From positions 186,001 to 250,000 of the forward strand of contig NZ_JAEUAX010000003.1 in assembly GCF_019511645.1 (NCBI RefSeq): DNA of 64,000 bases, written 5' to 3'. The stretch comes from Microbacterium ureisolvens (GTDB lineage Bacteria > Actinomycetota > Actinomycetes > Actinomycetales > Microbacteriaceae). Positions 44,374-53,336 of this stretch are shown piece by piece. The translations under genes were made by a program, and so were the position numbers. Under the pieces are notes generated by a model that ran no database searches, was not told the origin of the DNA, and saw nothing but the letters and a program-made list of their open reading frames with translations. Position 1 is the stretch's first letter, and each line of letters starts with the position of its first letter.

Positions 44374-45570
44374 ATGAAGTTCTGGCTGGGCGGGTACACC
44401 GCCGACATGGGCGGCAGCGCGTCCGGATTCGGGATGCTGCTCGCCGGCGCCGCAGACGACGCCTCGGCGGGCGGCGCGCTGGCGTATGCCGGCGAGGTCG
44501 CGACGACCGACTCGCCGTCGTGGCTCGCGCCGCACCCGGGCTCGTTGACGGTCGCCCCGGGTGACGTCGTCTACGCGGCGCTCGAGCAGCGGGCGCAGGT
44601 ACAGGCCTTCCGCCGCACCGGAGAGTCGACGTTCGCCCCGCTCGGTGCGCCCGTCGCGGCCGGCGAGGCCGTGTGCCACGTGGCCGTGTCGCCCGACGGC
44701 CGCTTCCTCGTCGCGAGCTGCTGGGGTGACGGACGCGTGGTCCGGGTCGAGCTGGATGCCGCGGGCCGCCCCTCGTCGCCGGTGATCGCTCCCGCGGCGG
44801 TCGATCCGTACGGGCCCGCCGGTGCGCCGGAACACGCGGGCGACATCGACCTCGCCGCGGCCGCCCGGGCGCTGCGTGAGGCCGCCGGCGAGGAGTACGC
44901 GCACCTCGTGCCCGACCATGATCGCGACGCCCCCGCCGCAGCCGCCGAAGGCGGGGCCGAGGCATCCGTCTCCCGTCCCTCGCGGGCGCACGAGGCGGTC
45001 TTCCTGCCGGGCGGACTCATCGCGACGACCGATCTGGGCTACGACGTCGTGCGACTCTGGCGTGACGGTGCGCACGGACTGCGGCAGGTGCAGCAGGTCG
45101 CACTGCCGCAGGGCAGCGGGCCGCGGCACATGGTGTGGCACCCGAGCGGGCACCTGTACGTCGTGACCGAGTTCTCGTGCGAGCTGTTCGTGCTCGCGCC
45201 CGCGGCCGACGGCACCTGGAACCTCGTCGGGGGCACGCCGCTCGGCGCGGGGAGCCTTCCGGGCGACAGCGCCGCCGAGCTCGCGGCATCGCGCGACGGG
45301 GAGTTCCTGTACGCCGGAGTTCGCGGCAGCAACACGGTCGCGACCCTGCGCGTGCGCGGCGCGGGCGAGTACGTCGAGCCGGTCGCCCTCGTCGACGCCG
45401 GGGTGGACTGGCCGCGGCACCACGTGGTGGTGCGTGACATCCTGCTCGTCGCCGGTCAGCTGTCGAACGAGGTCGCCTCGCTCACGCTCGACGTGCGCAC
45501 GGGTGTGCCCGGTCGCGTACGGCACCGCACCGACGCCCCGTCGCCGACCTGCCTGCTCCCCGTGCGCTGA
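44374..45570 (+). CDS. Lactonase-family beta-propeller protein (6-phosphogluconolactonase-like)
   Basis: Predicted 398-residue seven-bladed propeller of the YbhE/Lac-bphase type. Markers are FWLGGYTADMGG at the N-terminus, VCHVAVSPDGRFLVASCWGD, LPQGSGPRHMVWHPSGHLYV and GRVRHRTDAPSPTCLLPV near the end. Members hydrolyse 6-phosphogluconolactone or related lactones, but activity differs among relatives. No pentose phosphate gene is adjacent. An insert rich in Ala and Glu (about residues 165-205) is unusual. The ATG has GGAGG upstream. It converges on the monooxygenase gene with three bases between. Confidence 0.82.
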   Translation: MKFWLGGYTADMGGSASGFGMLLAGAADDASAGGALAYAGEVATTDSPSWLAPHPGSLTVAPGDVVYAALEQRAQVQAFRRTGESTFAPLGAPVAAGEAVCHVAVSPDGRFLVASCWGDGRVVRVELDAAGRPSSPVIAPAAVDPYGPAGAPEHAGDIDLAAAARALREAAGEEYAHLVPDHDRDAPAAAAEGGAEASVSRPSRAHEAVFLPGGLIATTDLGYDVVRLWRDGAHGLRQVQQVALPQGSGPRHMVWHPSGHLYVVTEFSCELFVLAPAADGTWNLVGGTPLGAGSLPGDSAAELAASRDGEFLYAGVRGSNTVATLRVRGAGEYVEPVALVDAGVDWPRHHVVVRDILLVAGQLSNEVASLTLDVRTGVPGRVRHRTDAPSPTCLLPVR

Positions 45571-45573
45571 CGC

Positions 45574-46692
45574 TCACGCGGCGACCGGTGCCGCCGACCC
45601 CGATCGCGCCGGGCGCGACGGCTCGAACAGGTGCGACACGACATACTCGGCATCCCGCTCCATCCCCATGAGGGTGGGCGAGGCGACCGAGTACTGGAAG
45701 GGCAGCCCCACGAACGCGAGCCCTGGCACGTCGGCCGCGAGCCCGCGCTCGTGTGCGATGTCGCCATTGCCGTCGAAGGCGGCGGGGATCTCGACCCAGT
45801 GCAGGTCGGGCAGCGAGCCGGTGCACCACACGACGGTCGCGGCATCCATCCGCTCTCCGTCCTCGAGCACCGGACGGCCGTCGCCGTCCAGGCCGGCGAC
45901 GCGCCCGACCTGACGCACCCCCGCCGTGGCGAGGTCGGCCAGGTGGTTTCGGACGAGGTTGACGCCGTGACCACGATTCGCGACCGCGAAGCGGCGGCCG
46001 CGCTCGGTGTCGAGGGTCAGGCCGCGCAGCCGGCGGATGAAGATGCTGCTGACGAGGTTGCCCACCGGGGTGTCGATGCTGATCGGCACCTGTCCGGGGT
46101 GTCGGCCGGCGAGCGTGGTCGCATGACCGGATGCCGCGGCCTCGAGTGCGATGTCGGTGCCCGAGTTGGCGGCGCCGACGACGAGCACCGGTCCCGGCGC
46201 GAAGTCCTCCGGACCGCGGTAGTCCAGCGAGTGCAGCGCACGGATCGCCGGGTCGAGGGCCGCGGCGAACGCCGGAAGGACCGGTCGCTCGTGCGCGCCC
46301 GCGGCGATGACGACGTGCGAAGTGACGACATCGCCTGCGGTGGAGAGCGCGAGGCGGAAGCGTCCGTCCTCTGTCAGCGACAGCCGCTCGACTCTGGTCG
46401 AGAGTCGCAGCCGCGCGCCGATCGCGGCGGCGCACTGCTCGAGGTAGTCCGCGAACTGCATGCCGGTGGGGTAGTCGAAGAAGCGGATGCCCATCCGCAT
46501 GCCCGGAATCTCCGCCCAGCGCCGTGGCGTGAACAGCCGCAGCGAGCGGTAGCGCTCGCGCCAGGCGTCGCCGACGCGGTCGTGGCCGTCGATGATCTCG
46601 ACGTCGACCCCTCGTTCGGCGAGCAGACGCGCGGTGCGAAGGCCCGCCGCGCCCGCGCCGATGACCACGCTGTCGAGTGTTGTGGTGTCCAT
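45574..46692 (-). CDS. Flavin-containing monooxygenase-like NAD(P)/FAD oxidoreductase
   Basis: Predicted 372-residue flavoprotein of the CzcO/FMO-like group. The FAD-binding motif is VVIGAGAAGLRTARLLAE at the N-terminus, and the NADPH-binding motif is VLVVGAANSGTDIALEAAAS near residue 165. VVIAAGAHERPVLPAF lies between them. The start at 46692 (MDTTTLDS) was chosen because GGAAGGAGG lies seven bases upstream; the frame upstream is not conserved-looking. The LuxR-type gene upstream on the same strand probably regulates it. The substrate is unknown. Confidence 0.87.
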   Translation of the reverse strand: MDTTTLDSVVIGAGAAGLRTARLLAERGVDVEIIDGHDRVGDAWRERYRSLRLFTPRRWAEIPGMRMGIRFFDYPTGMQFADYLEQCAAAIGARLRLSTRVERLSLTEDGRFRLALSTAGDVVTSHVVIAAGAHERPVLPAFAAALDPAIRALHSLDYRGPEDFAPGPVLVVGAANSGTDIALEAAASGHATTLAGRHPGQVPISIDTPVGNLVSSIFIRRLRGLTLDTERGRRFAVANRGHGVNLVRNHLADLATAGVRQVGRVAGLDGDGRPVLEDGERMDAATVVWCTGSLPDLHWVEIPAAFDGNGDIAHERGLAADVPGLAFVGLPFQYSVASPTLMGMERDAEYVVSHLFEPSRPARSGSAAPVAA

Positions 46693-46902
46693 GATGACCT
46701 CCTTCCGCTCACGGTAGGAGTGGGGCTGCCGGGGCGGCATCGGCAGAAATGACCAATTGCGCCCGGGCCGTGGCATCCGTCCGGCGCTCGATCTGAGTCG
46801 ATGCGGATCCTCGATTGAGGAGCGTTGCCGGAATGAGGGGCGAAATGCCGGGTCGGCTCCTCATCCCGGCCCAGAGCCTCACACGAGGAGCACGCCCGTG
46901 GG

Positions 46903-48513
46903 TCAGCGGGCGGCGGCCAGGTCGTGCTCGAACGCGTACGCGGTGGCGGCGGAGCGGCTGGGCACGCCGAGCTTGGCGAGGATGCTGCCGACGTGCCGCG
47001 CCACGGTGCGCTCGCTGAGGAAGAGATGCTCGGCGATGCGCCGGTTCGACCAGCCCCGCGACACCAGCGCGAGGACCTCTCGCTCGCGACGGCTGAGTCC
47101 CGGATCGGATGCTGCGACCGGCGCCGCGGCCGCCACTCGCTCGAGCCGCGCGAGGTCGGGGATCGCGCCCAGGCCCTCGAGCACGCCCCGGGCCGCGTCG
47201 AACTCGAGCTCGGCACCCTCGGCATCGCCGATCGCTCGGATCGCCGCACCGATCGCGACCCGCGTGAGCGCCGCCTCGTACGGTGCGTCGATGCGCCGCC
47301 AGGCGGCCCACGAGGCGCGCAGCAGGGGGAGAGCCTCGGCGGCGCGGCCCTGCGCCAGGGCGAGCTCGCCGTCGGCGCGCGAAGACAAGCCGCGCAGGTA
47401 CAGCGTGTCGAATGCCGTGGCGCACGCGGAGAGCTCGTGCGCCGCCGCCGCCGCATCCGATAGACGGCCGCGGTCGAGGGCCACTCGCACGGCGGCGGCC
47501 AGCACCTCGGCGCGCACTGCCGGTTCCACGGCCGCCGCACGCGCGCTCTCGAGCCCGGCCCACGCGCCGGCGAGGTCGCCGGCGTCGCGGCTCAGCAGGG
47601 CGAGGCCGGGCTGCACTTCGCGTCCGAGCGCCGCCGCCTGGCGAAGCGCCTGACGGGCGGCTGTCGGCCGACCCGCGACGCGGTGCAGATCCGCCGCGCG
47701 GTACCAGGCGTTCGCCAACGTCTCGCTGCGCTTCTCCGTCGCGCAGACCTCCTCGGCGGCGGTCGTCGCGGCCTGCCACTCGCCCCCCAGCTGCAGCACG
47801 TTCGCGCGGTGCAGCGTGCACTCGCCGCGGAACGGCTCGAGCCCCTGCTGCGAGTCGCACCAGTCGCCGAGCTCACGGGTCCACACCCGGGCCCGCTCGA
47901 CGTCGCCCCGGCCGAGCAGGCTCGCGATCACGGCGCAGTAGGCGGGCCCGGCGGCGCGATCGCTCACCCGGCCGTCGGCGATGAGCAGCATCACCCGGTC
48001 GAGTTCGCGGATGGCGTCGTCGATGCGACCCGCCATCATCAGCGCCCGGCCGAGGCTCATCGTGGCGAGGGTGAACGTGTCGACGTCGGCGGCGGCATCC
48101 GCCCTCTCCACCGCCTGACGCAAGAGCGGGACGGCGGCCTCCACGTCGCCTCGTGCGAACGCGCCGTGGGCGATGCAGAGGGCGCGGACGGCTTCGGTGA
48201 CCGGTGTCGCGTCGTCGCGGGCGCACAGCTCCATGAGCCGGCCCATCCACGCGCCGCCCCGCACCTCGTCGCCGCGCTCGCTCAGCGTGAACCCGAGCCA
48301 GAACACGCAGCGAACCGCGGAGGACAGGTCGCCGTCGTCCAGGTAGCGCAGGTGCGCGCGCTCCCACGCCCGCACCGAGACATCGTCTTGGCCGACGAAC
48401 CACGCCGCCTGGCCGAGCTCGTCCAGCTCATCGCCCGCCAGCGCAGCCTCGCGTGCCGTGAGCTCCTCGAACCGGCCCGTCCAGTCCACGACGCCGGCCT
48501 CCCGGATCGCCAT
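46903..48513 (-). CDS. LuxR-type transcriptional regulator with long TPR-like sensor region
   Basis: Predicted 536-residue regulator. Residues about 20-460 consist of Ala-rich helical repeats resembling TPR units (GRALMMAGRIDDAIRELDRV, LAQGRAAEALPLLRASWAAW). The C-terminal LuxR helix-turn-helix is at about residues 470-530 (LSRREREVLALVSRGWSNRR, IAEHLFLSERTVARHVGSIL). No ATPase domain is present, unlike MalT/LAL proteins. The ATG at 48513 sits six bases after a CATACT -10-like box without a ribosome site, suggesting a leaderless mRNA. A GTG at 48519 is the alternative. Its likely target is the monooxygenase downstream. Confidence 0.85.
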   Translation of the reverse strand: MAIREAGVVDWTGRFEELTAREAALAGDELDELGQAAWFVGQDDVSVRAWERAHLRYLDDGDLSSAVRCVFWLGFTLSERGDEVRGGAWMGRLMELCARDDATPVTEAVRALCIAHGAFARGDVEAAVPLLRQAVERADAAADVDTFTLATMSLGRALMMAGRIDDAIRELDRVMLLIADGRVSDRAAGPAYCAVIASLLGRGDVERARVWTRELGDWCDSQQGLEPFRGECTLHRANVLQLGGEWQAATTAAEEVCATEKRSETLANAWYRAADLHRVAGRPTAARQALRQAAALGREVQPGLALLSRDAGDLAGAWAGLESARAAAVEPAVRAEVLAAAVRVALDRGRLSDAAAAAHELSACATAFDTLYLRGLSSRADGELALAQGRAAEALPLLRASWAAWRRIDAPYEAALTRVAIGAAIRAIGDAEGAELEFDAARGVLEGLGAIPDLARLERVAAAAPVAASDPGLSRREREVLALVSRGWSNRRIAEHLFLSERTVARHVGSILAKLGVPSRSAATAYAFEHDLAAAR

Positions 48514-48584
48514 GCGCACAGTATGAGCGCGGCCGTGGGCGCCGACAAGGCCCGGCCCGCGGCGCGGGCACCGGGATCGGAGCG

Positions 48585-49802
48585 TCAGATCTTGGCGTCC
48601 TGCTTAGGGATGAAGACCTGCTTGATGATGAGCAGGATCGACGCCGTCACCGGGATCGCGACGAGCGCGCCGAGGAGTCCGAGCAGCGTCCCACCGACCA
48701 TCGCACCGATCACGACGAGGGCGCCCGGCACCGAGATCGCCTTGTTCATCACCTTCGGCGTCAGCACGTATGCCTCGAGCTGCATGTAGATGAGGTAGAT
48801 GACCGCGAAGATCAGCGCCGGCACCCAGCCGGTGAAGAGGGCGATCACGGTCGCGGTGATCCAGTAGAGCACGGAACCGATGAGCGGGATCAGGGTGATG
48901 AGGAATGCCAGCACACCCATGAGAGCCGGGAACGGCAGGCCGAGGAACAGATGCAGCAGGAAGGCGACGACCGAGTTGCAGAACGCCAGCACCACCATGC
49001 CCATGAGGTAGGCGCCGATCGAGTCGGTGATCTGGTCCGTCATGGCCGCGGCCTTCTTGCGGTTGCGGGCGGCGACGAAGCGGTTGAAGGCCACCTTCAT
49101 GTTGGGCAGGCCGGCGAGGAAGTAGAGGCTCAGCACCAGCACGATGATGAGGCCCGAGATGGTCGTCCCGACGTTGATCGCGAAGTTGACGACACCACCG
49201 CCGATCGCGGCGATGTTCGCCGGATTGGTGAGGAACGTCTCGATCTGATCGGTGATCGCGCCGACCTGCGTGCCGAACGTCGACGTCAGCCACGAGTAGA
49301 AGTCCGACTGCTGGAACTCGTCGACGGTCTGCGGCAGATCACTGAAGAATGCGGTGATCTGCTTCACGAGCGCGGGAATCACGAGCAGCATGACGCCGGC
49401 GAACACGAGCGCGAACGCCGTGTAGACGATGACGATCGCCCACGGCCGCGAGACGTTGTGGCGGCCGAACCAGCGGACGACGGGGTCGAGCCCGAGCGCG
49501 GCGAACAGCGCGAACACCACGTAGATGATGATCGTCGAGAGGTTCCAGAACGCCAGGCCCAGCGCGACGGCGGCCAGAGCGCCCAGGGTTAGCACCAGGC
49601 CCAACCGGAAGGGGCTGTTCAGGTTCGCCCAGAAGGTCTTGCCCTCCGGGGCCTCGCCCGTGAACACCGGAGCGTCGTCGGGGAGCGCGTCTGAGGGGAC
49701 GGGCGTGGCGATGTGGTTGTCCGTGCCCGCCGCAGCGTCGACGGACAGCGGCTCTGCGGCCTCGGCTGCGGTGGCACCGAGGGTGGGCGAGGCATCGGTC
49801 AT
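48585..49802 (-). CDS. AI-2E family transporter (PerM-like permease)
   Basis: Predicted 405-residue membrane protein with about eight helices after a 60-residue polar, Ala/Asp-rich lead. Family signatures are VLSLYFLAGLPNMKVAFNRF, LAFLITLIPLIGSVLYWITA and YMQLEAYVLTPKVMNKAISV. The name of the family derives from one autoinducer-2 exporter; other members are Na+/H+ antiporters or have unknown cargo, so AI-2 export should not be assumed. It overlaps no neighbour; the divergent chorismate mutase lies 134 bp away. Confidence 0.9.
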   Translation of the reverse strand: MTDASPTLGATAAEAAEPLSVDAAAGTDNHIATPVPSDALPDDAPVFTGEAPEGKTFWANLNSPFRLGLVLTLGALAAVALGLAFWNLSTIIIYVVFALFAALGLDPVVRWFGRHNVSRPWAIVIVYTAFALVFAGVMLLVIPALVKQITAFFSDLPQTVDEFQQSDFYSWLTSTFGTQVGAITDQIETFLTNPANIAAIGGGVVNFAINVGTTISGLIIVLVLSLYFLAGLPNMKVAFNRFVAARNRKKAAAMTDQITDSIGAYLMGMVVLAFCNSVVAFLLHLFLGLPFPALMGVLAFLITLIPLIGSVLYWITATVIALFTGWVPALIFAVIYLIYMQLEAYVLTPKVMNKAISVPGALVVIGAMVGGTLLGLLGALVAIPVTASILLIIKQVFIPKQDAKI

Positions 49803-49936
49803 GGGTCACACTCTAGGGCTGGGCGACAGGCGCGACGAGGTGTGCGCGCAACTTCACCCGGATCGCATGAGGCGTCGTCATCGCGGACGGGGCCGCACAG
49901 GCGCTCGGGTATCGTCGAGGGGCGAGGAGGAGCGCC

Positions 49937-50230
49937 ATGACCGAAGACCCCACGACGACGCTGGCACGGCTGCGCAGCAGCATCGACAACATCGACGCCG
50001 CCCTGGTGTATCTGCTCGCCGAGCGCTTCAAGGCGACCAAGCAGGTCGGCCACCTCAAGGCCGAGCACGGCATGCCCGCCTCGGACCCTGCCCGCGAGGA
50101 GCAGCAGACCGCGCGCCTGCGCAGCCTCGCCGAGCAGGCCGACCTCGACCCCGCCTTCGCCGAGAAGTGGTTCAACTTCGTGGTCGCCGAGGTCATCCGC
50201 CACCACACCGAGGCAGCCGGCTCGCGCTGA
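49937..50230 (+). CDS. Chorismate mutase (AroQ type)
   Basis: Predicted 97-residue single-domain enzyme that converts chorismate to prephenate for Phe and Tyr synthesis. The helical AroQ fold is recognisable: LRSSIDNIDAALVYLLAERF, KATKQVGHLKAEHGMPASDP with the conserved Lys, and REEQQTARLRSLAEQADLD. GAGGAGG precedes the ATG at 49937. There is no signal peptide, so it is cytoplasmic. A parS-like site follows its stop by six bases. Confidence 0.92.
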   Translation: MTEDPTTTLARLRSSIDNIDAALVYLLAERFKATKQVGHLKAEHGMPASDPAREEQQTARLRSLAEQADLDPAFAEKWFNFVVAEVIRHHTEAAGSR

Positions 50231-50236
50231 CCGCCC

Positions 50237-50250
50237 GTTTCACGTGGAAC
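50237..50250. other. Candidate parS (ParB-binding) site
   Basis: GTTTCACGTGGAAC matches the near-universal parS core GTTTCACGTGAAAC at 13 of 14 positions. It lies in the short gap between chorismate mutase and the patatin gene. No other CACGTG in the window extends to this match. Actinobacterial chromosomes carry several parS sites, mostly near the origin, so this segment may lie in that half of the chromosome. Confidence 0.6.
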
Positions 50251-50275
50251 GCGGGTGCACGGTCCGGCGCCGCAA

Positions 50276-50290
50276 TAGGGTGTGGGCATG
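50276..50290 (+). promoter_or_regulatory. -10 box of a probable leaderless transcript (patatin gene)
   Basis: TAGGGT at 50276-50281 is six bases upstream of the ATG at 50288, and no ribosome binding site is visible. This spacing fits transcription starting at the initiation codon. Confidence 0.45.
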
Positions 50291-51130
50291 ACGGTGGCCT
50301 TCGTTCTCGGTGGCGGGGGTGTGCGCGGCGCCGTCGAGATCGGAATGCTGCAGGCGCTGCTCGAGTCGGGAATCCGCCCCGATGTCGTCGTCGGCACGTC
50401 GATCGGCGCGATCAACGGCGCCCTCGTCGCGAGCGACCCGACACCCGCGGTGATCGAGCGCCTGCTCGACGCGTGGACCTCTCCCGAGGCCAACGCGGTG
50501 TACGGCGATTCGCTGTTCGCGCAGTTCACGCGGCTCGTGAAGACCAAGACGCACCTCAACTCGCCCGTGCCGTTGCGGCACCTGCTCGAGCGGGCGCTCG
50601 GCGCCGACACGAGGTTCGAGGACCTGGCCGTGCGGCTTCGCGTGGTGGCCGCGAGCATCGAGCGCGCTGCGGAGCACGTCTTCGAATCTGGACCGCTCAT
50701 CGAGGCGATCCTCGCGTCGGCCTCGGTGCCGGGCCTGCTTCCACCGACCCGCATCGGCGACGAGCACTTCATCGACGGCGGGATCGTCAACTCGATCCCG
50801 ATCGAGCAGGCTGTGGAGGTCGGCGCCACCACGGTCTACGTGCTGCAGGTCGGCCGCATCGAGACCCCGCTCGTGGCGCCGGAGTCGGCGGTCGACACCG
50901 CGCGGGTGGCCTTCGAGATCGCCCGCCGGCACCGCTACGCCCGCGACGTGGCGACGCTGCCCGAGGGCGTCGCCCTGCACGTGCTGCCCAGCGGCGGCGG
51001 ACTCGAGGGCGACGACTCGCTCATGTCGTACCGCCGCATGGACACCGTCCACCGCCGCATCGCCGCGGCCTATGACGCCAGCCGAGCATTCCTGGCCGAC
51101 CGCGGGCTGGCCGAGAGCCGGGAGACGTGA
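50288..51130 (+). CDS. Patatin-like phospholipase family protein
   Basis: Predicted 280-residue serine hydrolase with a Ser-Asp dyad. The oxyanion loop is LGGGGVRG (residues 7-14), the nucleophile elbow is GTSIGAING (Ser about 41), and the dyad Asp is in FIDGGIVNSIP. No signal peptide is seen, so it is cytosolic or membrane-associated. The start was set at the ATG 50288; a GTG at 50282 is the alternative. It overlaps the acyltransferase gene by one base, suggesting a linked role in lipid turnover and re-acylation. Confidence 0.9.
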   Translation: MTVAFVLGGGGVRGAVEIGMLQALLESGIRPDVVVGTSIGAINGALVASDPTPAVIERLLDAWTSPEANAVYGDSLFAQFTRLVKTKTHLNSPVPLRHLLERALGADTRFEDLAVRLRVVAASIERAAEHVFESGPLIEAILASASVPGLLPPTRIGDEHFIDGGIVNSIPIEQAVEVGATTVYVLQVGRIETPLVAPESAVDTARVAFEIARRHRYARDVATLPEGVALHVLPSGGGLEGDDSLMSYRRMDTVHRRIAAAYDASRAFLADRGLAESRET

Positions 51131-52197
51131 TGCGGATGCCGCCCGCCTGGGTGCGCCGCATCCTTCTCGCCCCGCTGGTGATCGTGGCGGCGATCGCCAT
51201 GCTGCTGCTCGCGCCGGTGTGGCTGCTCGTCGCCCTCGCGCTCACGTCGCTCGTGCCGGGGCACTTCCGGCTGCCGCGCGTGCTGTGGCTCATCACCGTG
51301 TACCTGCTGTGGGACGCGACGCTCGTGATCGCGCTGTTCGCGCTGTGGATCGCGTCGGGCTTCGGTTACGCCCTGCAGCGGCCGGGCTTCGTCACGGCGC
51401 ACTACCGCCTGGGCGCCTGGTCGCTGCGCGTGCTCTTCTGGCTCTTCGCCGGCGTGCTGCGGCTCACGATCACGACGACCGGCTCGGACGGAACGGATGC
51501 TGCGTCCGGCCGCGCCGCTTTCGCGGCGCTGTTCGCGCCCGGCATCCCGCTCGTCGTGGCGAGTCGGCACGGCGGTCCCGGCGACTCGTTCATCCTCATC
51601 CACACGCTGCTCAACGCGGTCGCCCGCCGGCCCCGGATCGTGCTCAAATACACGCTGCAGTGGGACCCCGCGATCGACATCCTGCTGCACCGGATCCCGG
51701 CGCGCTTCATCGTGCCGTCCGGGTTCGGGCGCGGTCGCAAGGGAGGAGGCGCCTCGGTCGAGGCAGCGCTCGGTGACCTCGCGAGCGGGCTCGGATCAGA
51801 GGACGCGTTCGTCATCTTCCCCGAGGGCGGCCAGGTCAGTCCGACGCGCCGCCGCTCTCGCATCAAGCGCCTGCGCGACGCCGGCCGAGAGGCGATGGCC
51901 GAGCGGGCCGAGGCGATGACGCACGTCATGGCGCCGCAGCCGGGTGGCATGAGCGCGGCGCTCGACGCCGCGCCCGACGCGGACGTGGTGTTCATCGCGC
52001 ACACCGGCCTCGACCGGCTGCGCACCCTGCACGACATCTGGCGCGAGCTGCCGATGGACAAGGGGATCACCATGCGCGCGTGGCGCGTGCCGCGGGCGGA
52101 GATCCCCGACGACCGCGACGCCCGCGCCGCGTGGCTCTTCGACTGGTTCGCCCGCATCGACGGCTGGATCGACGCCCACCACGAACTCGCCGCCTGA
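51130..52197 (+). CDS. Membrane PlsC-like 1-acylglycerol-phosphate acyltransferase
   Basis: Predicted 355-residue protein with two or three N-terminal helices (ILLAPLVIVAAIAMLLLAPV and later WLITVYLLWDATLVIALFAL). A glycerolipid acyltransferase domain follows. The HX4D motif is His147-GGPG-Asp152 and the second motif is FPEGGQ from residue 230. These are the PlsC active-site elements. GGGAG lies five bases before the ATG at 51130; a GTG three bases earlier is possible. It partners the patatin gene upstream. The exact acyl acceptor is uncertain. Confidence 0.87.
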   Translation: MRMPPAWVRRILLAPLVIVAAIAMLLLAPVWLLVALALTSLVPGHFRLPRVLWLITVYLLWDATLVIALFALWIASGFGYALQRPGFVTAHYRLGAWSLRVLFWLFAGVLRLTITTTGSDGTDAASGRAAFAALFAPGIPLVVASRHGGPGDSFILIHTLLNAVARRPRIVLKYTLQWDPAIDILLHRIPARFIVPSGFGRGRKGGGASVEAALGDLASGLGSEDAFVIFPEGGQVSPTRRRSRIKRLRDAGREAMAERAEAMTHVMAPQPGGMSAALDAAPDADVVFIAHTGLDRLRTLHDIWRELPMDKGITMRAWRVPRAEIPDDRDARAAWLFDWFARIDGWIDAHHELAA

Positions 52198-52226
52198 GGA
52201 CGCCCGCCGCCGCCCGCGCCGTTCGA

Positions 52227-52275
52227 GGGGCCGCGATACGCGGATGGGGGCGGCGATCCCGCGTGTCGTGGCCCC
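52227..52275. terminator. Long imperfect stem-loop between convergent genes
   Basis: Arms of 17 bp (52227-52243 and 52259-52275) pair with two mismatches around a 15-nt loop. It lies 29 bp after the acyltransferase stop and 44 bp before the convergent gene's stop at 52320, a fitting place for a bidirectional terminator. Confidence 0.6.
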
Positions 52276-52319
52276 CGAGGCGGCCGAGGCGGGTGGACGA
52301 GGCCTCGATCGCGAGATGG

Positions 52320-53297
52320 TCAGCGGTGGGGCTTCGGGTGCGTCACCCGGCCCGGCGAGTCCCCGCTGCTGCGCGACGGGACGGGCCACGTCGCGGCGGG
52401 CGGCGGCGTCGTGCCGGGGCGCTTCGGCGCGGGGATGGCCTCGGGCATGGGCTCGGGCTCGGGCTCGGGCTCGGGAGCGCGGGGCGTCGGCGTCTCCGTA
52501 CGAGGCGGGGCGGCATCCGTCACCGTCGTCGTGGTGGTGGCGACGGGGCCGAGCTCGAGCATGACCTTGTTCTCGAGCACCTCGATGGCCTCGTCCGAGA
52601 TCGAGATGAGGCCGTCGAGCTCTTCGCGCACGCGACGATACGCGAGCTGGCGTTCGGCCGGCGTCGCGGCCTCGTCGATCGCGACGGTGAGGAGCTTCTT
52701 GGCCGTGTCGAGGCGTTTGCGCTCGTCCTCGGTGAACGTCGAGTCGCGCAGGCGTCGCGCGTCGCGCTCGGCGACATCGAACGCCACCTCGAAGTCGGCG
52801 ACCGCGTTGCGGTACTCGGCGAGCTGCTCCTTCGACAGCCGCGCCTTCGCCGAGGCCGGCCGCAGTCCGTCGGCGATGCGCTTGGCGCGCAGGAACGCGG
52901 CGGTGAGCGGCTGGCGCCCATCGCTCATGGCCGGGAACGCGATGATCTTCGCGACGTCGAGCTCGTACTCCAGCCAGCGCGCGGTGACGGCGTCGTGCGT
53001 CGCGAACAGGCGCTCGAGCTGGGTGACCTGCGTCTCGCGGGATCCCGCCCCGCCCTGTGCCGACGCCCCTGTCGCCGTCGGCGCGGTGATCGGAGGGAGG
53101 GATGCTGCCGGCACGGCCTTGCCGCGCGCCGCAGCCTGGGCTGCTTTGAGCTCGGCCTTCGCGTGCATCACCTCGAGGCGACGCTTGTGGCGCATGCGCG
53201 CGCCACGCTCCCAGGCATTGCCGACCATGCCCAGGACGCCCATAAGCGGGAAGACGAGCCACCAGAAGTTGCCCGCGAACTCCCAGAACTGCTGCAC
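52320..53297 (-). CDS. Uncharacterised single-helix protein with coiled region and Pro-rich tail (paralogue 1)
   Basis: Predicted 325-residue protein. One N-terminal helix (WWLVFPLMGVLGMVGNAW) precedes a basic coiled segment (RRLEVMHAKAELKAAQAAAR). The core domain follows (ATHDAVTARWLEYELDVAKI, AFPAMSDGRQPLTAAFLRAK) and then helices. The last 75 residues are Thr/Pro/Glu-rich with a PEPEPEPEP run, probably extended or disordered. The core recurs in the next gene. I do not recognise a named family. It may be a membrane-tethered scaffold; that is only a guess. Confidence 0.75.
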   Translation of the reverse strand: MQQFWEFAGNFWWLVFPLMGVLGMVGNAWERGARMRHKRRLEVMHAKAELKAAQAAARGKAVPAASLPPITAPTATGASAQGGAGSRETQVTQLERLFATHDAVTARWLEYELDVAKIIAFPAMSDGRQPLTAAFLRAKRIADGLRPASAKARLSKEQLAEYRNAVADFEVAFDVAERDARRLRDSTFTEDERKRLDTAKKLLTVAIDEAATPAERQLAYRRVREELDGLISISDEAIEVLENKVMLELGPVATTTTTVTDAAPPRTETPTPRAPEPEPEPEPMPEAIPAPKRPGTTPPPAATWPVPSRSSGDSPGRVTHPKPHR

Positions 53298-53336
53298 ACT
53301 GTCATGCTAACGGCCGGTCGCCGCCGCGTGGTCGGC

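Noticed and set aside
45418-45432. CACGTG palindromes here and near 8469, 14102, 25461 and 38586 as further parS sites
   Set aside because: Only the central six bases match; flanks differ from GTTTCACGTGAAAC at several positions.
48585-49802. Quorum-sensing autoinducer-2 exporter
   Set aside because: The family name rests on one member; there is no luxS or other AI-2 gene here to support that role.
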